DNA of 64,000 bases from Eulemur rufifrons (lineage: Eukaryota > Chordata > Mammalia > Primates > Lemuridae). How positions within the stretch are numbered: the first letter of the stretch is position 1; every line of letters begins with the position of its first letter. Of the stretch, positions 1 through 49,780 are shown one piece after another. The translations under genes were made by a program, and so were the position numbers. The notes beneath the pieces were generated by a model. The model saw only the letters and a list, made by a program, of their open reading frames with translations. It was not told where the DNA came from and did not search any database. Location: positions 45,094,001 through 45,158,000 of the forward strand of contig NC_091010.1 of assembly GCF_041146395.1 (NCBI RefSeq), given 5' to 3'.

Positions 1-998
<998 letters not shown>

Positions 999-1003
999 GA
1001 GTC

Positions 1004-6404
<5,401 letters not shown>

Positions 6405-6840
6405 GCTGGACTGTCAGCCACAACTTGAGCATTCATTCTGCTTCCTACGTTGGGCCAAGGGCAGCTTTTCTTGGAATCGGTGATCAAAAAGAGCCAATGG
6501 GCCTGCCTCAGAGTACCATGCAGGGACAACTCAAGGACAGCCTTGTGGCCACTGTAGAAGACACAACGTGAAGAAATTTGAGGACTGGCTTCCTTTTACT
6601 CAGGCAAACAGAAGTTCCAGGCCCAGAGTAGGGTCAGGCTGCTGCCTTGCCCAGTGCTGACCCTGGCCCCTCCTGGTTATAGCACCTCTTAGACTTGCTG
6701 TCTGAGAACACACCTGACTGGTACAGCTGAGATCCCAGCTTCTCAACAGGGCAGAGTTACCAGACCTGCTGCTGAGGTCACTGCCACTTCTCAGATGCTG
6801 CGGAAGGGAGCAAAAATAAAGGTATTTGATTTTTAACAAC
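6405..6840 (+). other. ZDHHC16: ZDHHC16 3' untranslated region
   Basis: Non-coding extension of the last exon from the stop codon to the expected cleavage site 15-25 bases after the poly(A) signal at 6815. The exact cleavage position is inferred. Confidence 0.8.
6815..6820 (+). terminator. ZDHHC16 poly(A) signal AATAAA
   Basis: A canonical AATAAA hexamer about 410 bases after the ZDHHC16 stop codon. It is the only such hexamer I saw between this stop and the MMS19 3' end. Confidence 0.85.
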
Positions 6841-7054
6841 ATGCAGCGCCTCACTCTTTGCCTCACTGTAGGGCAGGGAGGGGGAAAGTCAAGGTCATGG
6901 CCTAGTGAGTAGATGTTTTGGTCATGCCTCCTATGCCCAGAAGAATTCTTGGCTAGTCCCTATCTTACTATTCTTCTAGCTTAGGCCAATGATAACTCTG
7001 GTTATGTGCTACAGAGGCATATGTGGGTGGGGGAAATGTCTGACAGTCAGCCCC

Positions 7055-7423
7055 ATTACCAAAAGAAATCTTTATTCTTCAGCAGGCACACACACCCCTA
7101 CCAGCCCTGGTCCTCAGGGCCACACTCGTCTGCATTCACCCCTCAGCAGCATATCTCTTCTCTGGTATATAAATGGAAGAGTCCCATGACCCTAGATCTT
7201 TCTTCAAACACAAGTAGTCTCACAATCAGTTACTTCACAATCCGTTAGAAATCAGGACTCCCATGTTTCTTGCACAGCCATGCGACACAGGCCCAGCATT
7301 TGTGCCGTCTGTGGGAAAGGCAGTCAGAGACCAGTGGTCTCCCTGCCTTGGGCAAGATGGCTCGATAGTTAGTAATTCCAGGTAAGATTGTCTGTTAGAA
7401 CAGTCGAGGCCAGGACCAAGGGC
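7055..7423 (-). other. MMS19: MMS19 3' untranslated region
   Basis: Runs from the stop to the cleavage expected after the minus-strand AATAAA at 7071-7076. The far end is inferred. Confidence 0.75.
7071..7076 (-). terminator. MMS19 poly(A) signal (AATAAA on minus strand)
   Basis: Reads tttatt on the plus strand, about 350 bases beyond the MMS19 stop. Confidence 0.8.
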
Positions 7424-38289
<30,866 letters not shown>

Positions 38290-39147
38290 GACGCGAACTA
38301 GAGGCCGAGGGAGGGGAAGTAGGCGGTGGCACGAAGAGGACCTGTTCGCGCACGCGCCTCCTGCGCCAATAGCCTGGCGGAGGCGAAGGGGGCGGGGCAA
38401 TCCCTGGATCACGTGCCTGCCGGCTCCAGGCCGGTTAGTTCCAGGGAGGGACAGGACGGCCCCTCCCCGGGGGGCGTGGCCCTGAATCGGGGCGGTGGCG
38501 CGGGGAGGGAAGGCGGCTGCTGGGCACGCAGCCGGGGGCTATTGAGGGCGAATAATTCCCGGCCTGGCTCCCTGGGAGACGGGCGGCGGGGCGGGCACCT
38601 GGTTGGGTGGGGCCGAGGGGCGGTACGCACCCTGGGGGAAGCCAATGAGAAAATCAGGCCCGGCCCGAGGGGGCGGTGCCGGCGGTCACATGCGCACCTG
38701 GGGCGGGTGGTGGCGGCGGCTCGGGCCCCGCGAGCCGGCGGAAGGGAGTGGGGCCGGGCCGGGGCGGGGTTAGGCAGGTGAGTGACAGGCTCCGGGGGGC
38801 TGGCCCCAGCCGAGAGCCCGGAGCAAGCCCGGAGTAGCTGCGGCGGTGCCCGCCCCCTCTCTCCGCCCCGCCAGCGGAGCTGGTCTCCGGCCGGGCACCG
38901 TCGCGGGCCCCCCTGGCCCGGCCACCTGGGACTGTGCTGGGGAGCCGGCCACCTCCCTCTCCCCTTGCCCGCAAAGTTTTGGCGAAGCCAGCGCCGGGGC
39001 AGAGCGCGATCCCGAGGGGAGATCCGGGAGCGCCCGATGCCGGGCGCCCAGAGCCGTTGACCCGGGACGCCGCCGTCCGGGCTGGGAGCGCAGAGCAGCC
39101 GACCACCCCGCCGCCTCCGGTGCATGGGGACCGGCTGAGGAGCCAGC

Positions 39148-39217
39148 ATGGGCAACTGCGTGGGGAGACAGCGCCGGGAGAGGCCGGCCACCCCGGGACA
39201 CCCCCGCAAGCGAGCAG
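39148..39217 (+). CDS. UBTD1: UBTD1 coding exon 1 (residues 1-23, partial gene)
   Basis: The ATG in a CpG island opens MGNCVGRQRRERPATPGH and ends RKRA plus one base, before donor gtaacg at 39218. This matches the start of UBTD1, a roughly 227-residue ubiquitin-like-domain protein that binds UBE2D-type E2 enzymes and has been linked to MDM2/p53 control. The UBTD family and ubiquitin-like domains are encoded by exons to the right of the window. The N-terminus fits the general N-myristoylation pattern (Gly2, small residue at 6) with Cys4 next to it; lipidation is inference. Position next to MMS19, divergent, supports the call. Confidence 0.93.
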
Positions 39218-40029
39218 GTAACGACAGAGGAGGGAGCAGGGCCTCGGCACCCGGCCAGTTGTCCCCCTCCTGGCCCGAGCCCTGGGCTGCCCGAGCGACC
39301 TCCCGCGGCTCCTGGCGCCTGGGCTTCCCCGATGGGCTGCTCCGCGGCCAGGCGGGGCCCCTCCCCAGCGCCGGGTGGCCGGGGGAGCCGAGTTGGGGCA
39401 ACTGCGAGCTCTGAGCCGGCTTCGAGATCAACTCGCTCCAACTGGGAAGCTCCTGGTGGGGGTGGGGGCAGGAAATGTTTGTAGACCGCAGCGGGGCGAC
39501 GAAGGGAGGAGGGCCCGAGGCCGGGGCGCCGCTGGCCTGGCAGCTCGGGCCGGGGTCGGACGCTGGTCCGTCGGGGTACGGCGCGGTAGACAGGCGTCCC
39601 CAGAACTCGGAGCGAGCGAAGCGAGAACAGTCGCTCCTTCCAAAGCCTGTGTCATTATCGGGCTGCAGATCGTGTCTGCCGGAATCCGACTTGCAAGAGC
39701 AGCGCAGGACTCTGGGAAAGAAATCTTTATTTTTCCCGCAGGGGTTTTTAGAGCCTCCCGGCCGTCTGGGAGTCTAGAAAAGGTGGGGTGCGGGGTGAGA
39801 GTTGTCCTCGGGTTTGCTGGGATCCTTCTCAGCCTTGGGAATGGGATCCGCTCTCTGGCGAACCACGAGGCCCGGACGAAACGTTCTCACTTTCTTGGTA
39901 CACCCCTCCTATCCTGGCGTTTCGCCCCGGGAAGATGTCTGGCGGTCATTTTTCTGGGTCTTGTACTCACTTCCTTCTTTGAGGGTGTTGCAAGGACCTT
40001 CTGAGAATGATAAAATTGTAGACTTTAGA

Positions 40030-40195
40030 GCTCAAAGGGACCTTCGAAACTTGTCTGTATTCCAGACAGACCTACCTTCTGTCTATGTAAAAGCCCAGAT
40101 CCAGACAGGTTGAGCAACTTGTCCAAAGGGACACAGCTAGTCAGTAGCACAACTGGGGCTCGAACCGAACCCAGTCTCCTCTCCCACCCCATTGC
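40030..40195 (-). mobile_element. MIR-like SINE relic
   Basis: Has gacaggttgagcaacttgtc, aaagggacacagctagtcag and ctcgaaccgaacccag in reverse MIR order. Confidence 0.6.
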
Positions 40196-40539
40196 CACAT
40201 ATCCCTTTTTGTAAGAGAAACCACAGACAGAATTGTTAATGAAATGGAAACTCTAGTTGGAGTTTCCTGTCTCCTTTGACACCAAAGGTGTGTTGCTTGG
40301 TTGCGGAAACTGGGAAGATGGATGGGGGAACACGGGGAAGCAAGAAAGGATGTCTGTGTGATGGACAGGATGACTTGTGGAGGAAGAAACGTGTTTTTAC
40401 GGGAAGAATGGAGTAAAACTCAACATTGAGATCCTCTTGTCTGAAAGTGACACTGGCAATTTTTCTGACTGAGGAAAAAGGATTCTCAAGCCCCAGGGCT
40501 TTCATTCATTCATTTGTTCAACAAACACTTATTCGTGTG

Positions 40540-41160
40540 CTTAGTCCCCATTAATGATCATATAGCATTTTTTGCCATTGACAGTTCTTTCCTGCTTGAA
40601 GATCTCCTTCCTTTCTTGGCATCAAACTACCTTGGTTTTCCTCCTGGAACACCCTTGCCTACCATCACTTCCTAAAATGGGCACACCTGCGGTTCAGTTA
40701 GACATTCTGTTTTTTTTCTCTCATTACACTTCCTCCCAGAGAAATCTTATTCAGTCCTGCAACTCTTTGTCCATTGGGAAGACCCCTGTGCTTAATCTTA
40801 GACTATATTACCTCTGTCTCCAACCCCAGAACCACATCTCTGAATGTGCACTGGACGCTATGATTTGGATATTCTCAGATTCAACACCTCCAAAACCAAG
40901 CTCCGCATCGCTCCCTTACCACCAACTTCCCTTCTTTACCCTTAGACTCTTGCAGCTGCCTAATTTTAGACTTTGGGAAACTCACTCCAAGGACTTTCTC
41001 TGCCTCCTCATCCTCTGTCACCCAGCCAGTTGTGCACTGGGGCCTGCTGGTTCTTCCTTCCACAGGTCTTACTAGACCTGCCCCTTGCCACTCCACTTCA
41101 TCCCTGAAGTGAGTTCCCCTGCAAGGGCAAGTTCATCTTCAGTCATCATCCAATACCTGC
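40540..41160 (+). mobile_element. L2 LINE fragment
   Basis: Long pyrimidine-rich L2-type stretch including accacatctctgaatgtgc and tctcagattcaacacctcc. Confidence 0.55.
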
Positions 41161-41224
41161 ACATAGTAGTCCCCCCAGAAGACATTTGTTAAATTAACCG
41201 GTTCCACACTCCGTAGTTCTGTGT

Positions 41225-41631
41225 TCAGAAATCTTTCTGCACTTTCCCCTTACTACAAGAACTTCAACTTTCAAGGCTGATCAAGTCTGGCCCAGTCCTT
41301 TCTTTTAAGACCTGATTTCTTTCCCTTTCCTGACATTAAGGCCACCAGTGTTTGCTCTTGCCTTTTTCTTCTTATCAAGAGCCTTTCTTCCCTTCAAGGT
41401 CCACCTCAAATCCTGTATCTTCCTTGAAGCACCTAGCCTGACAAATCTGCCACCTCCCCCCTTTTCCCACCCCCAGTAGAAGTGATAGCTCCTTCTGAGA
41501 GCTCCTGCAGACACATTATCTATGCCACTTACTTAACAATTATCTACTCCATGTTATTAGTCATGTCTTTGATGTTTACAGTCTTTTATCAGCAACTACA
41601 TTGCAAGCCTTGAAGACCTGGGTCTATCTTA

Positions 41632-41665
<34 letters not shown>

Positions 41666-41765
41666 TTTCACTCACTCGTGTAGCCATGCACACACATACT
41701 CAGCACTTAGCACAATGACTTGTACAGAGGAAGCACTCAATATTTGTCAGTTTTAGAAAAACCTA
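41225..41765 (+). mobile_element. L2 LINE 3' fragment
   Basis: L2-type blocks end in agcacttagcacaatgac and gaagcactcaatatttg. A (GT)15 tract sits inside it. Confidence 0.65.
41635..41664 (+). repeat. (GT)15 microsatellite
   Basis: Thirty bases of uninterrupted GT; likely polymorphic. Confidence 0.97.
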
Positions 41766-42084
41766 ACCCAACTTCATCCTACCATCTGAATTTTTCATAT
41801 ACCTGCCCTTTTTTATCTGCTAGTGTATCATTATTTTAATTCTGTGGGTCTTACTATGAATAGCTTTATTCATAAAGTCTAAAGCTAAGGGGAACTCTGC
41901 AGGATGACAAATTTGGTACAAGGGAAGGAATCCTTCTTAACTTCACAGTATGCACCTGGCATTCCTGTAACATCTGCAGCTTACCCTTTGACAAGGACAT
42001 AGTTTTATGTTGTAATGCCTAAAACTCCCCCAGCTCCCACTGTAACTCTTCCCTTTCCTTTGTCACTGGTACAGTGGGCAGAAA

Positions 42085-42200
42085 GCCTTAACAGAGAGCT
42101 AGAACCTGAGCTGTAGTCCTGGGCAAGTCATCAAACCTTTCTGGGTCACACTTCCAATATTTCAGAAAGGGAGAGCATTATACAAGATCATTAGAGCTGT
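42085..42200 (+). mobile_element. MIR SINE relic
   Basis: Contains tgtagtcctgggcaagtcat and aacctttctgggtc in MIR order. Confidence 0.5.
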
Positions 42201-43024
42201 TTTATCATCTTCACAAAGGCAACTGTTCAAAACTGGAAAGTTATTGAGGTGAAATCTTATGCCTCGTAATGCTACCCTTTGTCCTTGTCCTTAGTTGTGT
42301 CCTCTTAGTCACTTGCTGGGTGAAGCAGAGACACAATGCCTGCTGGTCAGGGATTCTTGCATTAGGTAGAAGGATTAAGTGAGCCTCTCATCCCATCAAG
42401 TTTTGTGATTGTCACTCTTCTAAAAATTTTTTTTGGTTGTTATTCTTAATGCATCCCCAGTAGGTCTGTGTTCTTTCCTTCAGGGGTTGGGTAGTCCTTG
42501 CATTCTTCAGAGAATACTTGGGGGGCTCCTGCCATCCCATATACATGCCTCAGGTAGATAAAAATCTCTGCCTGTGAACTGGGTGAGCAGCCTCTCCTCC
42601 AGCCACTCCAGGGAGAAACAGAGGTGGTGGAACAGGCAAGTCTCTTGCCCAGCTCCACCCTTTGAGAATGTGGCAGGGCTGAAACCCAAATATCTGACTC
42701 TGTGATGTGCCAGGCGTATCCACTTACGCACTGGAATCTCAAGCTCGGGGTGGACAGACCCAGGGCCCTGTTTTGGGCTGGTTGGGCTTGGCAGTGTGGT
42801 TGCGAGACAGTCTGCTTCTCGTTGTGTGGGCTGTGTGGCTATTCTTGAGGGAGTAATTGGGCAACTTCTTCATTTGCTTAGTAAATATTTACTGAGTGCC
42901 AAGCACCCTGCTGGCTGTGAACAGACATGGTCCTTGGCCCCATGGAGCTTACAGTCTTGGGGGAAAACACATAGTCATGCAAATTATACATGATCGTACG
43001 TACAATTAAGTGTTATTATATATG

Positions 43025-43910
43025 CTGGTGTGACTCCCACATTTATAATTTCAGCCCATCTTCCCCAACTCCAGCCTCGTATACTCTGCTGCCTACTCAA
43101 CACATCTGATGTCTAAAAGGCTTCTTAGTTTAACATGTCCAAAACAGAATGAACCACCACTCCCGCCCCTGTTCCTCCCAAAGTCTCCCCCATCTCAGTT
43201 CATGGTGATTTCATCCTTCTAGTTGCTTAGGTCCCCAAAGCGCTGGAGTCATCTCTGACTCCCCCCTTTCTCTCATATCCCACATCCATTTAATCAATAA
43301 ATCCTGTTGACTTTGCCTTAAATATGTCCCCAGCCTGACTCTCACCACCTCCATCACCTTCACCCTAATCTAAGCTACCATTGGCCTCTTAACTGACCTT
43401 CCTGCTTCCTCCCTTGTCTCCCGACAGACTGTTTTCATCACAGCAGCCAGAATGATGCTATAAACCGTAAGTCAGATTTTGTTACTTCTTTGCGCAAACC
43501 TTCCTGTGACTCCCCATGTCATTCAGAGTCCTTGTGTTGGCCTGCGAGACATCGTATGACTTTGGCCCACTCACCTTTCTTAAGCCATCTCGTGCTTTCC
43601 TCCCTTGTTCAAACCCCTGACGTCTGAATTGGTCCCTCCCTTTCTTCGTTCCAGTCTCCTGTTTAAGGAGTCAGACCTTCCCAGGCCATCCTATTTAAAA
43701 TTGATCCCCTTCCCTCTACCACTTGCTCTGAGCATTATCTACCTCCTTTCCCTATTGTTTTCCTCCATAGTATGTGTCATCATCTGTGACATTGGCTGTC
43801 TCCTCTTGCTCCATGTGGTCAGAGGTTTTCATTTGTTCACTCTCTGGTACCAAGAGCAGTGCCTGACATACAGTAGGTGCCTCATAAATATTTATTGGAT
43901 GAAACTAGTG
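43025..43910 (+). mobile_element. Long L2 LINE fragment
   Basis: About 880 bp with sequential L2 blocks: acatgtccaaaacagaatg, tgacttgaccttcctgct-type region near 43395, and the 3' end cagtgcctgacatacagtag. The longest L2 copy seen here. Confidence 0.85.
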
Positions 43911-44599
43911 TGTATAAACAGAGTTGGTGAGGTCTATAGCAGAGCAGGAATGAGCACACCTGATTAATCTCCCATCTTAGATGGGTGTTAGGGCAGGTAT
44001 CCTGGTGGCTTAAACTGCAACCTCAGAGTGGTGTTCTGTCCCTGGGACTGGCTTGTGTCTTGCCCTAGGCTTGGGTAAGTTCTCAGGTACCTGGAATATG
44101 TAAGATTTGCTGTGGTTTGGGAGCCTCTTGCTAGGAGCTACTGGGGCTGAAACAGGAAAGCAGAGCGAAGCCCCCTGTTAGATTCCTAACCAGGCAGTAG
44201 CACTTTCTTGTCATTTTCTGTGTGCATCTATGTCAAAGTGGATCCTTCTCCCAGGTGCATGTGGTGTTTGTCGTCTTTAACTTGCAGAGCAGGGATGGGG
44301 TGGCCTAATAGACTATGAGGCAGGAAGTTGGGTTCTGTGGACCCATCAACTTTCTGGAGAATTTTTAGAATCATAGAATTTTAGTGCTGAAAAGGAACCT
44401 AAAGATTTCTTTAACCTCTTTTTTCTTTTCCAGCTATTAGAAAGAGAACAAAGGTATATCTATCCCCTGCCTAGTTCACAGAAATATGGTGCAACCTATA
44501 TAAAAACTGCATGGGCTGCTTTAAGTTGTGAGTGTGCTGAAGTCAAGATATTATAGGGAAGTGGTCAATGTGAAGTGTATTGGTGGGGGGTGGGCATCT

Positions 44600-44740
44600 A
44601 GTCTCTGCCACTTTCCTGAGTGATGATCTTGGGCAGGTCATTTGTTTCTTGCTCAGTTGATCCTCTACGAAAAAAGATAATATTTTCAGTTTACTTCAGA
44701 GAGATGTTATGGGGACAAATAAGCTAGCAGCCATTTTAAA
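44600..44740 (+). mobile_element. MIR SINE relic
   Basis: Contains atcttgggcaggtcatttg and gttatggggacaaataag. Confidence 0.5.
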
Positions 44741-44814
44741 ATTACTTTCATGGCTGCATAGTCTGCTCAGTTGGAGGTCCCAGCCTACAGTTTCACCTGG
44801 CATTGGTGGGACAT

Positions 44815-44990
44815 GAAGCCTTGGTTCTCTGTGCCTTCCTAGTTTGTGTGACTTTGGACAAACCTCTTGATCTCTGTGAGCTTCAGTTTCCCCACTTGTA
44901 CGGTGGGGTGAATGCCACCCTACTCACTTCTCAGAGAGGATGTAAGAATCAAGTGAAAAGAGACTTTGTGAACATAGAAAGTTTCTGTTA
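44815..44990 (+). mobile_element. MIR SINE relic
   Basis: Contains tgtgactttggacaaacctc and cttcagtttccccacttgta. Confidence 0.7.
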
Positions 44991-45559
44991 TTCCAAGCTA
45001 TAGGATTTTTACACACAAAAGCCATAGCCAGTGATGCTTACTCTTTCTAAGAAGCAAAACTGTAAAAGAAATGTTTAAAAACTATTTTTGGATGGGAATC
45101 TTTCTGAAATGAATGATATGCTTCTAAGCAAAATATGCAGAGCATGAATAACCACGTGTTTGGGACTCAGGGTCGTTGAGTTCATACCTGTATGTACAAA
45201 GCACCTGCTTGCTGGGAGTCGAGACCACAAAAAGTTCTTTCTCTCAAAAGCCTTATCTCTGGAAGAAGATAGCAGGGTTGGGGGAATGAACTGGTGGTGG
45301 GTGGGAGGAAATTGCTGGGGAGAGCCCATTCCAAGAGTGCCTTCCCTCAAGGTCCCATGCAGCAACACTGGTGCTAGGGAAAGACTCTTGAATCCTGTTC
45401 CGGGCTCTGAATGGGAAATTACTGTGCTTATAATAGTGTGAGGCCTCTAGGCTGGCGAGACTCTAGGACAGTGGGTTCCCAGCTGCTGTGCTTTTGGGGT
45501 TCATGTTTCCACCTATATTCATTACTCTGTCTTTTTCCTGGTGGACAGTAGTCACTTTT

Positions 45560-46290
45560 TTTTCTTTCTCTTTATAATTGTGGTTAAATATATATAACAT
45601 AAAATTTACTGTCTTAACCATTTTTAAGTGTACAGTTCTGTAGCATAAGGACATTCACATTCTTGTGCAACCATCATCGCCATCCATCTCCAGAACTTTT
45701 TCATTTTCCCCAGCGGAAACCCTGTACCTGCTAAATAATAACTCCCCATTCTCCACTTCCCCCGACCCCTGGCAACTGACATTCTCCTTTCTGTCTCTAT
45801 GAATTTGACCACTCTGGGTACCTCATCTGAGTGGAATCATGCAATATTTCTCCTTTTGTGACTGGCTTATTTCACTTAGCATAATGTCATCAAGGTTCAT
45901 CCATCTTGTAGCATGTCTGAATTTCCTTCCTTTTTAAGAATCAATAATATTCCATTGTATATATACCATATTTTGTTTTTCTGTTCTACGGTGGATGGAC
46001 ACTTGGATTGCTTCCACGTTTTGGCTGGTGTGAATAATGCTGCCATGAACATGGGAGCATCTAAATCACTGTTTTCAGTTCTTTTGTATATATCCAGAAA
46101 TGGAATTGCTGGATCAAATGGTCATTCTCTTCCTGACCGACAGTGCACAAGGATTCCAATTTCTCCAGTCCTCACTAACTCTTATTTTCCAGGGTTTTTT
46201 GTTTGTTTGTTTGCTTGTTGGTTTGTTTTATTATAATAGCCATCCTGATGGGTGTGCAGTGGTTTCTCATGTAGTTGTCATTTCTGCTGG
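45560..46290 (-). mobile_element. L1 3' fragment
   Basis: Reverse-complement L1 from the 3' end (ataacataaaatttactg) through tatccagaaatggaattgct to ctgatgggtgtgcagtgg. About 730 bp. Confidence 0.85.
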
Positions 46291-47099
46291 GTTCAAATAG
46301 CAGCAGCCCCTTAAAATTCCTGGGAAAACAGGCCGCTGAGCTTATTCGAATTGTGCCTAGAGAAAGAGTAAATAGGCTCAGAGTGGAAGCCTGAGGAGTC
46401 CTTCAGAGAGTGAAGAACATGAGCTTGGGTAGGTAGAGTGTGACATCTCTTCTGGCCAGTCAGTACTTGGCTTGCTTCCGGGTTTCTAACTGTGTAGCCA
46501 GTAGTTGGGACAGTGCATGGATGGATAGGTAGCTTCCAGTTAAGCAAAGCATTTCTGTGTTGCTATACGTCATCTGGCTCCCAAAGAATGTTAATGCTAT
46601 CTTACTCTGGTTCAGAGGCCCACCTCTGTTCAGCTCCCTTTTGCATGTGATATGTAGGACTGTGGTTCAGAAGGAAGAATGTAGGGAGTGTTACGGTGAC
46701 ATGGCAACTTGGTGAGAGTGTCTGCTACTCGAGGCCGTGTGCTTCTCTCTTAGACCTCTTCCTGTTTTCTGAACCCACAAGGAAGGTGACAGTGTGCACC
46801 CACACCTCTGACCATCCTCAGCCCCTCACCTCCTGTCCCTTATTGCCCTCAGAAAGGGGAACCTGTCAGGAAAAGGGCTGGAGCACCTTCTGCAAGGTAT
46901 AGGGTAGGAGGACTAGGGGTGGGGATGGCTCCTTCTTTGTACCTGTGTCCCCTGGGAGGCTGGTACCAGGAGCAAAGGGTGAATGGTACACTCACTCAGA
47001 GCCCAAGCCAAGGCAGCCAGTCAGTCTCTAAGCAGCCTGGATCTCGGTGAGCCCCTGGACTTGGAGTTTGGTTGTTTTTAAGGGCTCAAAGAGATGCAA

Positions 47100-47345
47100 T
47101 TAGCAGCAGCTCACCTTTGCAGGGTGTTTGCCATGTGCCAGGAACATCATGTGTGGTATCTGATTTAATCCTCACACCCACTCTATGGGTAGATACTATT
47201 ATCACCTTCGTACAGATGAAGAAACGGAGAAAGGTAACATCTGCTGCCTAAGGCCACAGAGCTTGTAAACTGCAGAGCCAGGATTGGAACCCAGGTGGTC
47301 TGATCTCAGAGCCCAAGCTTTTGGCCACTGTACAACTTATCCTTA
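47100..47345 (-). mobile_element. MIR SINE relic
   Basis: Contains tttaatcctcacacccactc, cagatgaagaaacggagaaa and ttggaacccaggtggtctg in reverse MIR order. Confidence 0.8.
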
Positions 47346-47724
47346 TTGGAATGAGAAGAATAAAACACTTGGGTTTTTTTTTTGTTTGTTTTTATTTTTT
47401 TTGAGACAGGTTCTTACTCTGTTATGTCTGACTTTTTAAAAAATTTTTTCTGTGGGAAAACTGATGGTCAGGAGAGTAAATTTATTTGGTCATGATGCTG
47501 AGAAGAAGCAGAGCTAGAACTCAGCTAAGGACTTTGACTTGAATTCCGGTGCTCACAGCTCATTCCACTGTGCTGTGAGCCCTGTCCGACACCCCACCCC
47601 ACCCTTGGAAGGAAGCTGGGAGGTCAGCTGTGAAGTCTTCAGAACTCTAGGAACTGTAGCCACTGCCTTTCCTTCCTGTTGCTGTCCCCTTCTCCTTTAA
47701 TTTCCCGGCCCCCGGACCACCATC

Positions 47725-47792
47725 TCCCACCTAGGAGCCACAAAAGTGCTTGGCACATTGTAGGTGCTCAGTAAATATGCGCTGAATGTTGT
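47725..47792 (+). mobile_element. MIR/L2 3' end relic
   Basis: Reads tgcttggcacattgtaggtg and ctcagtaaatatgcgctga. Confidence 0.5.
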
Positions 47793-48059
47793 TTGAAGGC
47801 TGAGTGTTCTGGAGGCAATAGAACCTCAGCCAAGACTATGTTCCTAAAGAGAAATACAAGTAGAATGCAAATATTGTTGTTTCCTCCTCCTCCCAGAGCG
47901 AACCTCTACTTTCCAGCTCACAGATGCCAGGGACTTGAAGAAAAGAGTGCCCTCGCTCTGCAGACTTTGAATTATTCCCAAGGGAAAAGAGGCATGGAGA
48001 GTCACATTAGCAAAGTGCTTGCAGAATCAGGTGTCACTCTCTGTAATTAAAAAGACTAA

Positions 48060-48250
48060 CCATCCCTTGCTTTGCTCAGCATTCTGTGGTTTTCAAAGTG
48101 CTTTCTCAAGTCTTACATATCATTTGATCCCCACAGCCATCCTGTTAGGGAGGCAAAGCAAGAATCATTTTTCCCATTTTACGGACGAGAGGATACTGAG
48201 ACTTGGTAAGGATGTTAAACTACCCAAGATTATTGACTAAGTGGCAGCAA
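48060..48250 (-). mobile_element. MIR SINE relic
   Basis: Contains atttgatccccacagccatc and ttttacggacgagaggatac. Confidence 0.7.
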
Positions 48251-48295
48251 CCAGAGGGAGGCAGTGGCTCCACTGCTTTCTTACCATGGTGAGAA

Positions 48296-48440
48296 AACCT
48301 CAGATCAGAGCCTCAGTTTCTGCATCTGTAAAATGGGGACAAGAGTGCATCCTTTAAAGTAGTCAAGCATTAAGTGTGATAATGTGTGTCACATGGTCAG
48401 CACGTACGCGGCAGATGCTTAGCAAATGGTAGCCATGGGT
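48296..48440 (+). mobile_element. MIR SINE relic
   Basis: Contains gcctcagtttctgcatctg followed by taaaatggggacaagagtg, typical MIR core. Opposite in orientation to the copy just left of it. Confidence 0.75.
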
Positions 48441-48767
48441 TGGTAATGGTAATAACCAAGGCAAAGGTCATTGTTTCTTTGTTGTATTTTACTGACCTTT
48501 GTTTAGCCCCAAGTGTTGGGAGGAGCAGATGGTAGCCCGCCTTATTCCTACCTGGTCACTCTCTGATTCTGGTCACTCTGTGACACTTCCCTTGGAGTTA
48601 GAGTGTAGTAGCAAGGGCCAGCCATGAATTTCCTTTGATTTGCAAAATCTGAGGTCTTTCTTTCAAAGAGGGTGTTTATAAGGTAGTTTTTTATCTTATA
48701 AATATGACAGGTAATTATGACAAGTATTTTATTCACTTAGTATCTATCTGCATTTTATTATCCCAGA

Positions 48768-48965
48768 TCCTCTAGCTCATTACTTATGTAACTGTGGGCA
48801 AGTTGTTTTGAATTTTGGAGCCTCATTTTTCTCATCTGTAAAACAGAGATAACAGTACTTACTCCATGGGGTTGTCCTGAGGATTAAATGACTTATTATT
48901 GCATGTAAAGTCTTTAGAATGGTGGCCTGGGACATACTAAATACTCAATAAATATTATTTATTTA
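48768..48965 (+). mobile_element. MIR SINE relic
   Basis: Contains aactgtgggcaagttg, catctgtaaaacagagataa and ctgaggattaaatgactta in MIR order. Confidence 0.8.
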
Positions 48966-49619
48966 TTTTTTTTTACTATTCTCACCATGTTTAGCACTAT
49001 GTTTAAGCCAGCTGCCCCCAACTTTCCTCTCCTCCCCAAGTTTAGATACATGGCTGATAAAGTTCAGTAAAACCTGACTTCCTTAGTGTGCCTTGGGTCA
49101 GCTCTTCCTGTAATTCCACTCATTCATTCAGAAACGCAAATCGGAAGCAAGTTGCGAGACAATGTTGTTATTATAGAGAAAGCCTTGAATCCGGCTTCAT
49201 TTTGTAAAATATGAATCATTCACAAAAACTTGAGAATGTCAACTGTCAACTCTCGTTAGTAACAAATCCCTTGCAACACACCTCACAACTCTTGCTACTG
49301 ATTTCAGCAACAACCAGTGGCTACTTTTCTAGGCTATTTCCGAACAGATTCAGACATTTCTTCCCAGTAGGTCAAGGCTTGCTGTGGCCCACCTTCAGCT
49401 TGCAGGAACATCTCTGGGTCCCCGGAGCTTCCTTCCTGGAGCTTTGCACATTTCTCTGGTACATGCTGTCAACTGCAACTCCCTCTGTGAACTTCCAAGA
49501 AGCTTGTGATAAACATCCACATCGGAGCCACTTTTTCACACTTGCTAAGCACCCCCTGCGCCTAGATTCCGGCACTGTTTTTCTGTAGCTGTTGTGTACC
49601 GCTATTGCTGGAGCTCCGA

Positions 49620-49780
49620 CTGTGGCGGACACTGTGGCAGGTACTTTACACACATCTCATCCCATCCTCCTGATAAACCATTGAGGTAGAGATTTTCCTC
49701 ACTTTAGGGGAGAGGCTCAGTGATACTAACTATTGGGGGGGAGGTCACACAGTGAGAAATGGAAGATTTGGGGTTCCAAA
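49620..49780 (-). mobile_element. MIR SINE relic
   Basis: Contains acttttagggg-type tail, then gaggtcacacagtgagaaat. Confidence 0.55.

Noticed and set aside
38409..39431. Minus-strand 340-codon open frame, with several overlapping long frames on both strands
   Set aside because: It lies in the CpG island, where few stop codons occur by chance. It is Pro/Arg/Gly-rich with no domain, and it runs across the UBTD1 first exon on the other strand.
41635..41664. Possible regulatory Z-DNA tract
   Set aside because: A (GT)15 microsatellite inside an L2 relic; no evidence of function.
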